Assembly (NCBI GenBank): GCA_037178675.1
Contig: JAYMGJ010000086.1
Location: 62,001-126,000 of the forward strand
DNA length: 64,000 bases
DNA from: Scleroderma bovista
Lineage: Eukaryota; Basidiomycota; Agaricomycetes; Boletales; Sclerodermataceae
Direction: 5' to 3'
Part shown: one piece after another, positions 35,075-46,393 of the stretch
Layout of the letters: the number at the start of each line of letters is the position of its first letter
How positions within the stretch are numbered: the stretch's first letter is position 1
Program-made: the position numbers and the translations under genes
Notes under the pieces: model-generated
Told to the model about the DNA's origin: nothing
The model's input: only the letters and a program-made list of their open reading frames with translations
The model's database searches: none

Positions 35075-36832
35075 TCACGGCAAATAATAATGTGTGTGCG
35101 CAATGAAAAATCCACCCACCTCAACATCGAAGACTCTCCATTTATCTGGATCATTATGGAAATCAGGTTGCCGAAATACCTCTATGCGGACCCCAATCCT
35201 CGATCTCTCCCACGTGACGCGGGAGGTCCGGACGATCCAGGTTGATCGAGGGAGACAGGTATCCTGAATCCAGATGCGGCCACAGCCTTCGCCTCGAGAA
35301 GGCGTGTCAACCATAAATTTGGTACGCTCTGGCCCTCTGAGTAACATTTTATCGAATTCTTGCTTGTCATCCCATGAAAGTCCACCGGCAGGTACCCGGA
35401 GGCAATGTATCCAATCCTGGCCAAAGCATTGACCAAAGGCCACTGCAAAGTGGTGGTGAGCTTGTCCATCAGAATAGACTCTGACGGAAAGAGTATCTGT
35501 GCTAGTTAGTGTGAGCGTATTTCCTGCGAGCCTCGATGGGTACACGTTGCGGCAGGTGAAACCATTCATGCGGATTGCCCTGTCATCAATTTCGAATGTG
35601 GTGTTGCACGGCGTACCTTGATAACTGAGATAGAGTTGGCGGAAGTGTAGAGCTCGTTCTGTAGGAAGTAGTGACACCGACGAAGGATACCTGTAGTAAT
35701 TAGAATCCCACAAAGCCAAATTGATTGTGACTGATGGACCCGATGGATGAAAGCGGCATGGTAGCCAGGCTTGGAAGACTGAGTCAGATCCGCGATAGGG
35801 ACGAAGGAGCATCCAGATATGGATGCCACGATTGGTGATCGGGAATACACCAAAGCGGTCTTCGTCGATCGAGTGCTGTTCGTCTTCTGGGATGTCATGT
35901 TCAAAGTATCGAACGAATTCGTCGTGGTCCATCAGCTCCATTTCAACACAATCCCGAAAGAAGCTTGGATCATCCGCGAGGATACTGCCACTTCCTATGT
36001 TACAGCCCCACGCAAAGATGCTTTGGTCGTTTGACATGCCGATGATCTCCCGCTGAAGACGGTGAAATGCGTTCTTCCCCTCCCCGTACAACATCGGCAT
36101 GTTCACATCCAGCAGTCCCATCAGGGAATAAGCTCTGTCCTCGACTCGCGTCGTCGTTCGATTGGTAGCCCAAGACATAATTTGAGCAACGCAGGGACGG
36201 TTGGAGGAGAGTCCATACTGTAATATGTGTTTTGGAACTCGAGTGATGTTTGATAAAGTACGTGCATGCGTCCTCTTGTTGCCAATGGGTTGCCAATCCT
36301 TGTTGAAAAACTGGACATCTCTTGGTGCTATCATCTCTTGGAGGGTCCACCCGCGCGAGAACCACTCCGGCCAGCCGTTGAAATTGGGATAGGTCGTTTC
36401 ATCAACCTCATGGGGAAAGGATAGACCGGGGACATCGTGAAGGTACGCATAGCATACCCTCGAGTTTTGATACCACCGGTGCATGGAATTGATCGCCTCG
36501 GACAGCTCTGCACTGCTCCCCTTATCTATGCAGCAGGTGTCGACCCACAGCCACTCGTACCCGTCCCTCTTAGCCTGCTCACAGCTACTGAGGATCTTCT
36601 TGTAGCCGAGGCGCTGACGGATGCCATCTCTCTCCTCCCTCTCCATCTTCGCGAGATCAACCATTTCTTCGTAGTCAACTTCTGTGGGGTCAATCCACCG
36701 GTGGGACAGGATCGCATAGGGCGTTTTTTCATCATCACGGAACTCGAGGACCTTGGTTTGACGGTTTACTCCCCTCCCTTGATACATGTACTGCTCCCTC
36801 TTGAGAAATGCTTTTACGTTGATGAGACGCAT
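35075..36832 (-). CDS. HET-domain protein (vegetative incompatibility type, HET-E-like)
   Basis: A single uninterrupted exon of 585 aa. The heterokaryon-incompatibility domain occupies about residues 35-200, with YAILSHRWIDPTEVDYEEM, KRDGYEWLWVDTCCIDK, SSAELSEAINSMHRWY, ARVCYAYL-type VCYAYLHDV, and FSRGWTLQEMIAPRDVQFF. A second conserved part follows (SWATNRTTTRVEDRAYSLMGLLDVNMPMLYGEG and QSIFAW), as in basidiomycete HET/DUF8212 proteins. No NACHT or WD40 region is attached. HET domains act in allorecognition cell death, with a TIR-like fold proposed for some; the trigger here is unknown. It lies inside the duplicated block, between VPS15 relics. Confidence 0.92.
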   Translation of the reverse strand: MRLINVKAFLKREQYMYQGRGVNRQTKVLEFRDDEKTPYAILSHRWIDPTEVDYEEMVDLAKMEREERDGIRQRLGYKKILSSCEQAKRDGYEWLWVDTCCIDKGSSAELSEAINSMHRWYQNSRVCYAYLHDVPGLSFPHEVDETTYPNFNGWPEWFSRGWTLQEMIAPRDVQFFNKDWQPIGNKRTHARTLSNITRVPKHILQYGLSSNRPCVAQIMSWATNRTTTRVEDRAYSLMGLLDVNMPMLYGEGKNAFHRLQREIIGMSNDQSIFAWGCNIGSGSILADDPSFFRDCVEMELMDHDEFVRYFEHDIPEDEQHSIDEDRFGVFPITNRGIHIWMLLRPYRGSDSVFQAWLPCRFHPSGPSVTINLALWDSNYYRYPSSVSLLPTERALHFRQLYLSYQGTPCNTTFEIDDRAIRMNGFTCRNVYPSRLAGNTLTLTSTDTLSVRVYSDGQAHHHFAVAFGQCFGQDWIHCLRVPAGGLSWDDKQEFDKMLLRGPERTKFMVDTPSRGEGCGRIWIQDTCLPRSTWIVRTSRVTWERSRIGVRIEVFRQPDFHNDPDKWRVFDVEVGGFFIAHTHYYLP

Positions 36833-37349
36833 GTTGCTTTAATCGGTGCGCATCAGCCTCAGACTATCGACGATTATGGATTGGTACCCATACCTCCTTG
36901 AAATGAATCAGTGCACTAAATATCAGACGCAGGCGCTGGAAAGAAATATAGGTGTGGTGATGCGATTGTGTATGAGCTGAGAAGGCAGAAACGACACCAA
37001 ATGTTCGACTTGAACGAAGGCGGCCAATCCAATGGAGACAACTGATGGTGGTGGTAAGCGCGCAAGGACAACACTCGGAGTTTCATCGCTGACAGGCTTC
37101 AGCACAGCTCCTGCAACTTTTTGGTGCAGCTAGCCACAGAGCGCCTATTTCAATGACACATGGGCGGTAATGTCCTTCCTTACTATAAGTAGTGAGAATA
37201 TGCAGACGCACCTGAGGGACGACGAATGTGTTGGCACGCAGCCCAGTTCCAAGGCCACAGCGCCCCCTGGGACCAGAGATAGTTTTGCTGAGGATGCGTT
37301 GACGTGACTGGATGGAAAACTCTGTATGTAAGATCATGTGCGCTATTGA
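36833..37349. other. HET gene upstream region
   Basis: This about 500-bp stretch upstream of the HET start codon (minus) should hold its promoter. No ORF or repeat of note was seen. It abuts the VPS15 tail relic. Confidence 0.4.
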
Positions 37350-37735
37350 AATAACCACAACAATCTCGTCTCAGTACCGTGACACATGGTACAATCTCTG
37401 ATTCTGGCGACGCTGAATAACCAAGCACAGCAAATGTCGATGATAACGCACGATCAACAGAACATTTTGAGGTCTCACTTAGTCTCCCCAAGGCAGACCA
37501 AAGATTCGATGGAAGACAATCGCTCCCTCTGTCTCGCTATGGCATTATGACTACGCTGGTGTGTATAGACTCTCCATTTAGAGGAAGGATTGTGAATCGT
37601 AGTAGATCTGGCATTCTCGAGATGGGGAGAGTAGGACCTGGTGAATAGATTTTGGCTTGATGTTGTCTGTCGTTATGCTATGTGGTGTATATACTTACCT
37701 GTGATCAGTGTGCTTAGTGCCAGTGAACATTTGGG
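37350..37735 (+). pseudogene. VPS15 pseudogene tail (last exon and 3' UTR)
   Basis: This matches VPS15 25000-25290. It includes gcgacgctgaataacc (37407), gataacgcac (37441), aacagaaca, tagactctccatttagagga (37567) and the terminal acctggtgaatag that spells the VPS15 stop context, then about 90 bp of 3' UTR (gtcgttatgctatgt). An insertion of about 50 bp near 37490 breaks the frame. It runs in the same orientation as VPS15, with the HET gene lying between it and fragment A. Confidence 0.82.
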
Positions 37736-38982
37736 TCAACACGGGCCTCGGCCCGTTGAGCCCATTACATATTTGAAAGAGAAGATCCTGTGGCCTACCA
37801 CTGATAGAGACGTGTTGTTAGAAATGTGCCCTTTTGCAAGTGTTCATCTCGCCAGGCCCACTTTCTTTCCCGAGCGGCGGTCCGTTATCCTGCAGGACAT
37901 GGGTTCGTTATCGTTACCTTATTTCTTTGTCCTTGGGCTCTTCATAGTAATAATGGACTGTCTTCATTTGCCGAAGGTTGCAACGTTGAGGACTTGGCCA
38001 AGACGTGACATTTCGGCGTGGGGGACCGGGTCCCGGGCCCACCAATGTTAATCTCCGAGTCGGTGCTTGTGGGTAAAGATACCAAAAAGAGATCTCGGTA
38101 GCAAAAAAGAAGCCGTAGTATTTATGCAAAGTGGGTAGGGTTCATTGGACAAGAAGGTAGACAGAATGAGAACTTATAATAGCCATCGCATGTATTGATG
38201 ATATATGTATAGGAACAAAAACGCCCCTAAATGTGACTGAGAGCAGATGGGGCAGGCAAAGGCACTGCCTGCCGAGTCCTGCGTTGATGCCATGCACTAT
38301 CTTTCTTTCCCTTCGCTAAGCGTATAATGGCCTGCCAAAGAGTGCATGTCTGCCACAGATCTGAGGTGACCGGTGGAGATATCATGGCACCTAACGAGGC
38401 ACTTCTCGGGGATACCCGAACATTCGGCCCCATAGTATCGACCAATACATCTCAGGTCAGCGCTCAAGATTCAAGATTCAATACCCAGATCTGTAGTATA
38501 CCATAGCCACATACATATTGTGTGACAACCGCCGTCTTTAAAGCAAGTCCAAAAGGCGTCGGGCCTCATAACTGCGAGTGAGAGGGTTGGGAGGCCTTCC
38601 CTCACCGTTTGGGCACACCGGATTAACGTGTTTAGTATGGGTAGTATGTTATGCAACCCTTGCATAGTTGTCCAAGCATTGTAACCCAGTGAGCAGCATG
38701 GCACATACGAGGAAACAAGATAAACGAGAAAACAAGGGTGCGTAGCGTGAACTTGTCTGACAATGATAACAGCTTCCGGACCCAGCCACTCGCTCAAAGA
38801 CCAATTCTATTGCTGCGATTGTCGCTTCTGCATACTAGAATGACAACCAAGTAGTGGGTCTGGCAACAGGTGATGATACAAAGTGCGTACGGCGATTGGT
38901 AAGGAGCTAAAATGCCGAATGTCAGGTCAAGGAGAAACATGAAACAGTATTATGTTCCACAGGAGGTACCACAACTACACGT
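37736..38982. other. Duplicated spacer upstream of C2H2 copy 3
   Basis: No gene is seen. Pieces match both 25590-26230 (after the real VPS15) and 29860-30450 (before C2H2 copy 2). That shows the order VPS15 end, spacer, C2H2 gene was ancestral to the duplication. Confidence 0.5.
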
Positions 38983-40830
38983 TCAATGTTTCTTCCGGAC
39001 ATGGCGGTCCAAGCTGTGCCGGCGAGTAAAGATGGCATTGCATTTGTCGCAGATGAATCTGTACTCGAGGTGCATTTCCGTGACATGACGAACAATGCTC
39101 TCCTTATTCATCTCCATCCCGCATTTCGTCCATTCGCATCTGACTTTGACCTTACTGCCTCCTATAACTCCGTGCTGGTCACGCAAGTGGATCGAGAACA
39201 TGTTCCCAATGACGGGCATGTTGCAAGTCATACCAGAAATCACCCATCCACAGATATATGGCCGTTGTTCGACGGGACGTGCTGCGTATTCTAGGAGCAT
39301 CCGTTCGTCCTGCAGAGAGTCAGCTCAATTCCACACCAAGACAAATGGGACTCACATCATCATTGAACGCGGCGTTGTAACCATCAGAGCCGCAAGGCAG
39401 GCCAGCCATGGGTTGAGATATGAGTGCAGATAAAAACGGTGCTTGCCTTGCTGCCCCTCGGTAGGACGAAGAGCATTTAAACGTCCGGTTGACACCATGT
39501 TGGGATATTGTGTGAAGGAATTTTAGCCGACAGTTTGGCATTGGTGGATGCGTCAGTTCAGTATCTAGGGAGGGTAAACAAGGCCTCGCACATGCTCAAT
39601 CTCTGGTCGGAAAACCTTGTGATTCAAGTTCATGTGACAAAAGTTGCAAGGCATCGAAGGCCAAGATGTGCTGTAGGGCCAGGTCGTCATCTACGGCGCC
39701 CAGAATTGATAGGCGCTCAAAGCAGTGTCGAATGTTCCAGCAGTGAAGGGATATACGTACTAAAACCACAGATCACGGGCCATCATCCGTCCTGACAGGA
39801 TATATGATACTCTACAAAATCGGTTGAATAGGACACAAGGCCGTCACGTCTGCCGACACAGGAACTTGCCATCTGTGTCGACAGACACCCAAATAGGAGA
39901 ATTCAGGGTATGGCAAATATCAGAATGCCGCGAGAAAATAAAATACCATTTCTCTATTAGCAGGTGGGCGAGTCCGGTGGAGGTTTATTCATTCTCCACC
40001 AGGTCAAGGTAACGCGTTCCCCGACATGAGGGTGATCCTGATATTAGTATTGTGACACTACCTTGTATGGCCAGTAGACCATCGTGGAGAAGGGGCACGA
40101 GCATTTCGACAAGTGAATGGGGTCGTAAGATGGAGCCGAAAGTAGATCAATTCCAAATAGACATCGAATCTCTCCAGGTGTATCTGCAAATATGGCAGGC
40201 GATTGCCAGAAAGAAACCGCCTGCATTATCGACTGTTGGTAAGACGTAAGTAGATATGTGAGGCCTTTGCATTACAATTTCCCACCAGCTTAACCTTGCC
40301 CCAGCTCTTTCATCGTTTCGAGGGCGTCTGGACCCTGCCCTCATGCTTGTTGGTAAACGAACCCATATGCGGCTCCCGGTATACCAGACGTCCACACCGT
40401 GTTCAAGATGCGCTCCAAGCCGGATGGAAGTATTGATGACCATATGGAGGGGGAACAGAATAAGCGACGAGCGAGGCATATCATGGGCATGGTCCGTACT
40501 GGGACGAGGGTCAACGTGCACAACGATCGATGATTTTTGCCAATATAACAATTCGCACCGCCTTTCCGATGTCTTCTTTGTTCTCGTCGAATGACGCTCG
40601 TGCAGACTGTCGTGCCAAGGTCGAGTGGTTTCCTGTGTAGCCCGGAGGTTGCACGCAATAACACCACATAAAATGGCACATGCAGTTGCATGCAGCAGCC
40701 AGCCGTCAGATCCTGCATCCTGCAGGTCATAGAACAAGGTCATCGCAGATTCTGGAACACCGTGTGCGGTATACATCAAGTCTCACGCCACAATCGACCT
40801 CTCTCAGTTTGGCATGAATCGAAACACAGC
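38200..40830. repeat. Duplicated unit 3
   Basis: The third copy of the C2H2-bearing unit, close to unit 2 throughout. Its distal part (40050-40260) matches 31365-31560 and 28755-28970. A 210-codon minus-strand frame (40779-40147) runs across the conserved distal segment, but the equivalent in units 1 and 2 is interrupted, so I do not call it a gene. Confidence 0.75.
38983..39409 (-). CDS. Small three-finger C2H2 zinc-finger protein (copy 3)
   Basis: Exons 39409-39356 (54 nt) and 39309-38983 (327 nt) with a 46-nt intron encode 126 aa, the same length as copy 2. Fingers are CGWVISGMTC...HLRDQH, CEWTKCGMEM...HVTEMH and CDKCNAIF...LDRHVRKKH. Differences from copy 2 are scattered substitutions such as MAGLPCGSDGYNAAF in place of MADLSCGSDGYNTAF. 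All zinc ligands are kept and there is no stop or indel, so it may be functional. Confidence 0.72.
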
Positions 40831-40959
40831 GCCGGTTAAGTAGTCTCCCAAAGCCCATCAATATGTGCCTAGAAGAAACCGTTCACGGACCCAGCGATGT
40901 CAGGTAACACTGCCACAACAACAGGTAATGACCATGGGAAGCTAATGCCGCTGCAGTGA

Positions 40960-42470
40960 CAGATAACAATGGCCCCGGAACGATGACGATAACCTTAGCT
41001 TGTCGGCACCATTGGTGGCAACTAATACTTCTATGCACGATACCCAAGCTCAATGCTCAGCCGTGCCTCAACCCCTTGTTTCTAGTACGCACACATAACC
41101 AGGTTCCAGAACATACAAGATCATGCACACGACAAGCATTGTCGAGCTGTAGAAATATTATCAGTTGTTCCACAACCTGTCTTTCTCCAATCATAACCAA
41201 TGGCATCAGAAGGTGTCCGTCCGTCACAGATAGTGCTGCACAAGACAACTGATCTTCTTGAACGACTGTCTACACCGTGGACACGGTTCTATTGGACCAC
41301 AGACCGTCTGGACTCTGGATCCGCCTGAAAAACCCTTGACTTTATAAGGCTGTAATATTGGACCTCCGCGCGACAAGAAGGTGCCGTCGCCGTCCGCTCC
41401 TGTACCTTTGACTGATCTCAACCTACACTCCACAGAGCTCCAACATCTGGTCATGACCGCCCCAGCAGCTCGACAGACTCTATTGTCTCCACCATATATT
41501 TCTCAGCACTGCGAGCCGTCTGTATGTCAGGAGCACGAAGACAGAAGGCTAGCTCTGCAGTCGGGTCTTCAACACCAGGAAGCACCTTGTGTAACGCAGA
41601 TGTTCCCCCTGAGATCTCGAAGAAGACCACACCCATCTCCACTGCTGGTGTGATGTGGCACTTCCAGAACCCACGAGTATCATCGCTACCGTCCACGGTC
41701 ACGCACGGTGTGCCAAATGCCACGTTTTTAAATTCACTAAGATACAGATGGACACGGGCGGCCCATCAGCAATCTTCTCGAAACCCCTTAGTATCGGGAC
41801 ACAGCCGCAAGCCGCAAAACGATTTTAGTCCAAAGGTTCATTATGGAGCTGTTCGTCGTCGCCGCGCACCGCGGCAGTGCTTCATTCCCCCAGCAGCAGC
41901 GCCCGACGCATCGAGGCCACACTTATCGTACCATTCTGGATTTCTGTTCTTCGTTGTGTGCTTGGGCGTCGTGTCTGTAAAGAACATAAGCCAGGCGAGG
42001 GGGTTACCGAAATACAGCGAAGTACAAGTTATTCGCGACTATCGGGTGGAAGCACCTTGTGAACATATCATAGGCATGCGCTACTATACTACTGGTAAAT
42101 TGTAACTAACTACCAGAGACAGAGACGCTGAGACTCCCTTCAACCTTGAGACATTCAGTCATAACGACTTCGGCCCTGCGAACAATGCGCGTTCTGCATT
42201 AGTTGGAAGACCCACGGCACATCAACTCTATCACCTGGTTCTAGTACTTTCGTTGCGAGGCAAGCCTTCGAGATTACTTGTGAGATTGGCACTTGAACGG
42301 ATGACCAATGTGCGATCCATCTCATCAGGGGCATGGGTAAGCATCCCAATCTTTAGCGACGCTGAATAACCGAGCAGCACAGCGAATGTCAGTGATAACG
42401 CATGACTAATGGAATCTCTCGGTTGGCATGTATGATTCTCCGTTTAGTGGGGCATTGTAAGTGGATAGGG
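40960..42470 (+). pseudogene. VPS15 pseudogene fragment B (3' half, internally deleted)
   Basis: Collinear with VPS15 from about 22680. Landmarks are atacccaagctc (41041), acaagatcatgcacac (41117), gtccgtcacagatag (41217), the WD40-encoding stretch ccgaaatacagcgaagtacaa (42007, split here) and, after a jump of about 670 bp of VPS15, gcgacgctgaataaccgagc (42356) and gattctccgtttag (42432). Frames are broken by many stops and small indels. Upstream sequence (40815-41010) is shared with fragment A (32140-32300), so A and B derive from one another or from a common relic. Confidence 0.83.
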
Positions 42471-44247
42471 CTGGCGTTTGTCTCCTACATGCTATACTGA
42501 GGATTTTACATAGCAAAACCTGTAGCCTTACGCCGTCTTTGCTAGCATTGAATATTGATCAACCAATCAGCACTGGTGGTTTGGCACAGCATTAGCCCGT
42601 GATCTCGATGCGTATCGCCACCAAAGTAACTACTAGCGGACAACACGATACACCAAGGGTAAAATTTTGAAACGCAACGATATCCAGCTACATTGAACAC
42701 AAATTACCGATCAGATACGTCCACCCTACCTTCCCTCCACTGCTGGCTTGTTAGCTTTCAATGCTAAGGATGGGCAGGTAACCTCGTCTTCGAGCGCTCC
42801 GCAACGACCGAACATACGGCATCCCCTTCCCCCAAAAGTACAATGGGACCCAAATGGCGGTGGGATCGTGACACAATACGCCAATTCTCGTGCGCGTGGA
42901 CATTGCATTCAGGAACAAGATACACTTTCTTCGATCGTCTAACCTCTTTCTTCGCCCGGGACTCGCATTTCCAATACATACCGACGGCCGGTACGACTTA
43001 CCAAGCAGGTGCCTTTCCCCATGAATGCTATGTCGCCGTGGAGCGAGGCTGTCCATCGGACTGCGTGAAACGGACATGTCGGTGCACACAATATTGATCC
43101 GTTGCCCGACGTCACTGCCGTGCAATCACTTTACACCCAAGGCCGTACGATCCTGGACAACTTGATCTGCAGAGCTTCAAGGGTAACAACATCCCTGCGC
43201 TAGAGAACTGAAGTAAATGAACCGCCTCTCCGGCCGGATTCACAACGAGTCACCGACCCGGTTGCCCAAATTGAGTATTCTCGTGACGGAGTCGACTTGA
43301 CCCGCGATGGACTGAGATGACCTACATACATGCCACCTGCTCAGGTACGAGTGCTAACTTGTGCTGCGTCATTGCGTCATTGACCTGTGTCACATCGGAT
43401 TGCCGGAGAATTACCGGAGATATGTATGTATTAGCGCGCTGCTCGATTTTATGGAAAGTATCAGCCTTTTCGGCTTCGACTGGCCTGCCTGCCCGGTAAA
43501 TTGTCTACCCGACAACACCTAGGCACGATCAGAACGTGGGGACGGCCAAAGCGATGAACGCTTCTATCGTTGATCCTCTGTGGCGTAGTAATGTCCAAGG
43601 AAGCGTCATTCCGGACCTAAGACGTTGCGTTTCCACAGCATGGTCAGATGCCATCGACAGGTTTGGCGTCGATCATTGCCGTACGTGACCATCCAATCAG
43701 ATCGCTCGTTTCTCGAGTGTCAAGGTACTGCCAGCCTGCGGACGAGATTGCCAACCTAGCCAAGCCTCGTGATTTGTCGCGCGATCCTCGGTGGGCTTGG
43801 GGAGTTCGTTGTGGAAGGCTTTACCGCATTCAGCGATACGAGGAGCGTTCGGTCCGGTATTGTAATGCTCGTTCCACAGCTCATTCTACATAGATTTCTT
43901 GTGCCAAGTCTTTGCATTCTGGCAGCTGTCCCACCGGGGAGTTGGATACAGACTGTGTACTCACAAAAAGAGCATCACAAGAGATGGCTGCCAAACGAAT
44001 TGGGTATTTGGGTAAACAGCCCAGACGTCCGCGTTGGTGGGGGTTCAGTCTCTTGTGAAACAGGGGCTTACTCGGTCACTCACAAAATCAAAAGAACGAA
44101 CAAGCAGCTTGTTTCTGTATAATACGTATGATGCAGGGAAATGATATCAGACACATGGTACTGAGATAATTTTGACAAGACCACTAGGGCCCAAAGATTC
44201 CAGGCCTTTTTCTTTTCGAAGGATAGCACCGCACCGCTCAGGATTAT
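42471..44247. other. Unassigned region, possibly decayed coding sequence
   Basis: Several short plus-strand frames with protein-like composition follow each other (about 42748-42942, 42843-43097, 43648-43893 and 43769-44122), but no domain is recognised and no set of introns joins them. It may be a dead gene or transposon. Confidence 0.25.
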
Positions 44248-45786
44248 TTATGAACCACCTATAAACTGACTCCGCTGTCATGTCCAGTCAACATGAGTCA
44301 ATAAACCAAAATCAGGGAAAAGAAAAACATACAAGAGCCTGTATGGCATCTCTTTCTGTTGGAGGCAAACCATTGATTTGTTCCTGTGTCAAACTCAGCA
44401 CTTGCATTAACATTTGCTGTCCCTGTCATGTCAGTGACAGCATTTCGAACAAAGCTGAATTGGGGCCTACGCGTTGTGAAGGATCGATGTTCAACTCCGG
44501 GATGGCTGTAGGAGCTTGAGTCTGGGGCTGTGGCGGCGGTGGAGGTCGATAATACGAGTGCTGTGGGGGTATATTATGGGTGGGGGCTTGTTGGTACAAG
44601 TTTGGTGTCGTAGGTGGAGGAATAGTCATTGAAGGGGGCATCACTGGTTGTGGAGGATGCATGGGTGGCGGCTGTTGATAGGGCATCTGTGCAGGCTGTG
44701 TATGCGCTGTAGGGCCACTGTTGGCAGAAGTTGCTTGCAGCATTCGCTGGAGACGAAAGATGACATTAAGATGATGGGAGGCCATCACACGAGTGACCGA
44801 ACCAAACTTACTTGGAGAACGGACTGATCGACAATCTTATTTAACAGCAAGGCTTGAAATAGAGCATAAGCAACCTGCGGATGGGCAACCAAAAGAGCCC
44901 GAGCTTGCTCAGGATGTGTAATGACAAATGCCTAAAGAAAATAGGGCAACAACGTGAATAATCCACGATTCTAGAGAGAACAAGCAAACCTTCATTTGTG
45001 CTAGCACTTCCACTAATTGGGTGGGATTCATTGTGGCAAGAGTCTGACTGATAGTATCTAAAGCAGTCATTCCATGAGCGATGGGCACGCCCAATGGAAG
45101 AGACGACAAGAAAGCAGCTGGATCTTGCGACTTCGGATAGTCCCTATCACGCTCTCTTTCTCTGTCGCGATCGCGGTCGCGGTCACGATGGCGGTCGCGC
45201 CAATGTCCTCGGGGATCATCAAGTAGCTCGCCGCGTACTGTAGTTTTTCCTTCGAGAAAAGGGTCGGAGTCTGCCAGGTCAATGCGTAGTGGTCGGCCAC
45301 CAACATCGACATTGTTGAGGTTTCGCACGGCAGACGCTGCGGTCTCGTGATCTTCAAGGGCATCACAGCAACGAGGCAGTCGGGTTTGAACGGCGAGAAA
45401 CATTGTGTACACGGTGTTTGAAGATTACAGAAACGCGAGTCAGAAGGGCCATTTGTCTGAGTAGGATGGATGGAAAGTACCAGCGAATTCACAAAAGCCA
45501 TACCCCCTGGGCTTTCCTGTTTCTCGGTCGAACACCAGTCTGGGATTGACATCAGTCGAAAGTAGTTGAAGAGACGGTACCACTACCGAAAGCCAACGAC
45601 TTGGCCGACTGATTTGAAGACTTCAATAAGTTGTTCCTGGTTGGATTGTTAGCACGCCGTCGACAAAGGACGGAGAATATACGTGCCTCTCCCATGTTGT
45701 AGGGAACATTTCCGACTGTTGCGGCTCAGAGCTGGAACTACGCGACAAAATGAGTGGCCAGACGCACCAAAGACGACTTTGCTCAT
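44248..45786 (-). CDS. CSTF2: Cleavage stimulation factor subunit 2 (CstF-64/Rna15 homologue)
   Basis: Nine exons (19, 29, 50, 59, 362, 120, 276, 90 and 27 nt) give 343 aa. An N-terminal RRM (about 5-85) has RNP2-like VFVGNVP and RNP1 GKPRGYGFCEF. An RD/RE dipeptide run follows, then the CstF2 hinge (LATMNPTQLVEVLAQMK, with AFVITHPEQARALLVAHPQVAYALFQALL as the next block), a Pro/Gln-rich spacer and the C-terminal helix bundle (MLMQVLSLTQEQINGLPP). The factor binds GU-rich RNA downstream of poly(A) sites. Intron 2 (45686-45637) is a GC-AG intron. Intron 7 (44470-44423) removes an apparent in-frame stop. The first intron separates only 19 coding bases. It is head-to-head with the HSP20 gene. 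Confidence 0.93.
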
Positions 45787-46393
45787 GGTTGCCGTGCGCG
45801 ACAGTCGGAACAAAGCGGTACTCGTTGTCTGCGCCTCGTCCTACAAGGCTGGAGGATTCTAGACTCTGCTCGTGTATACGGCCGACAGAACAGCAGTGAC
45901 ACGTGCTACGATGTCGACCGACGCTCCAGAGATTAGTAGTGAATTGGTAAGGTAAGGAAAAAGCTTCCTAATACAGACTAATAAGACCAAACAATTGTCC
46001 CAAGCCCCCACCTTCATCTCCACCTTGACTCAGACTCTCTGTCACTGAGGATACTGCGTTTCCAATGGATCTTACCCGGTGACTCGCCCCACCAAGTGCA
46101 CCATACTCCAATTTCCTACACCCCAATTCTCACTCCCAGTAGGACGAGCTGCCCAAAGTCCACAGTGGAAAGACCTCGAAGCTTCCAATGTCATTCCGGC
46201 AATTGGGGGTCAGATCTTCAGATCTCAGGCTCCAGAGCTCCAGCTCAGCTCCGAGCCGAGAACAGCCTGTGACTCATCCCGCTAATTGCTGTGCTGACAC
46301 TGCCACTGCCACATATAATACATTTACAAATAGGTCCCATATAAAACTCGACGCGTAAAAGACCTCGAAGTTCACCAACAGCTGAGCCCTTCG
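45787..46393. promoter_or_regulatory. Divergent CSTF2/HSP20 promoter with heat-shock-element-like motif and TATA box
   Basis: A 607-bp intergenic region. GAA at 46168, GAA at 46178 and the inverted GAAgcTTC at 46178-46185 fit a gapped heat-shock element about 210 bp before the HSP20 start, with another TTC at 46194. A TATAAAA lies at 46340-46346, about 50 bp before the ATG. These fit a heat-inducible promoter for the plus-strand gene; nothing equivalent is seen for CSTF2. Confidence 0.45.

Noticed and set aside
40147..40779. 210-codon minus-strand frame in duplicated unit 3
   Set aside because: The equivalent region of units 1 and 2 is interrupted by stops, so it is more likely to be chance within a conserved non-coding segment.
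44412..44475. In-frame stop in CSTF2 after the Pro-rich spacer
   Set aside because: A 48-nt intron (44470-44423) with a CTGAC branch point removes it; the exon sum is then 344 codons.
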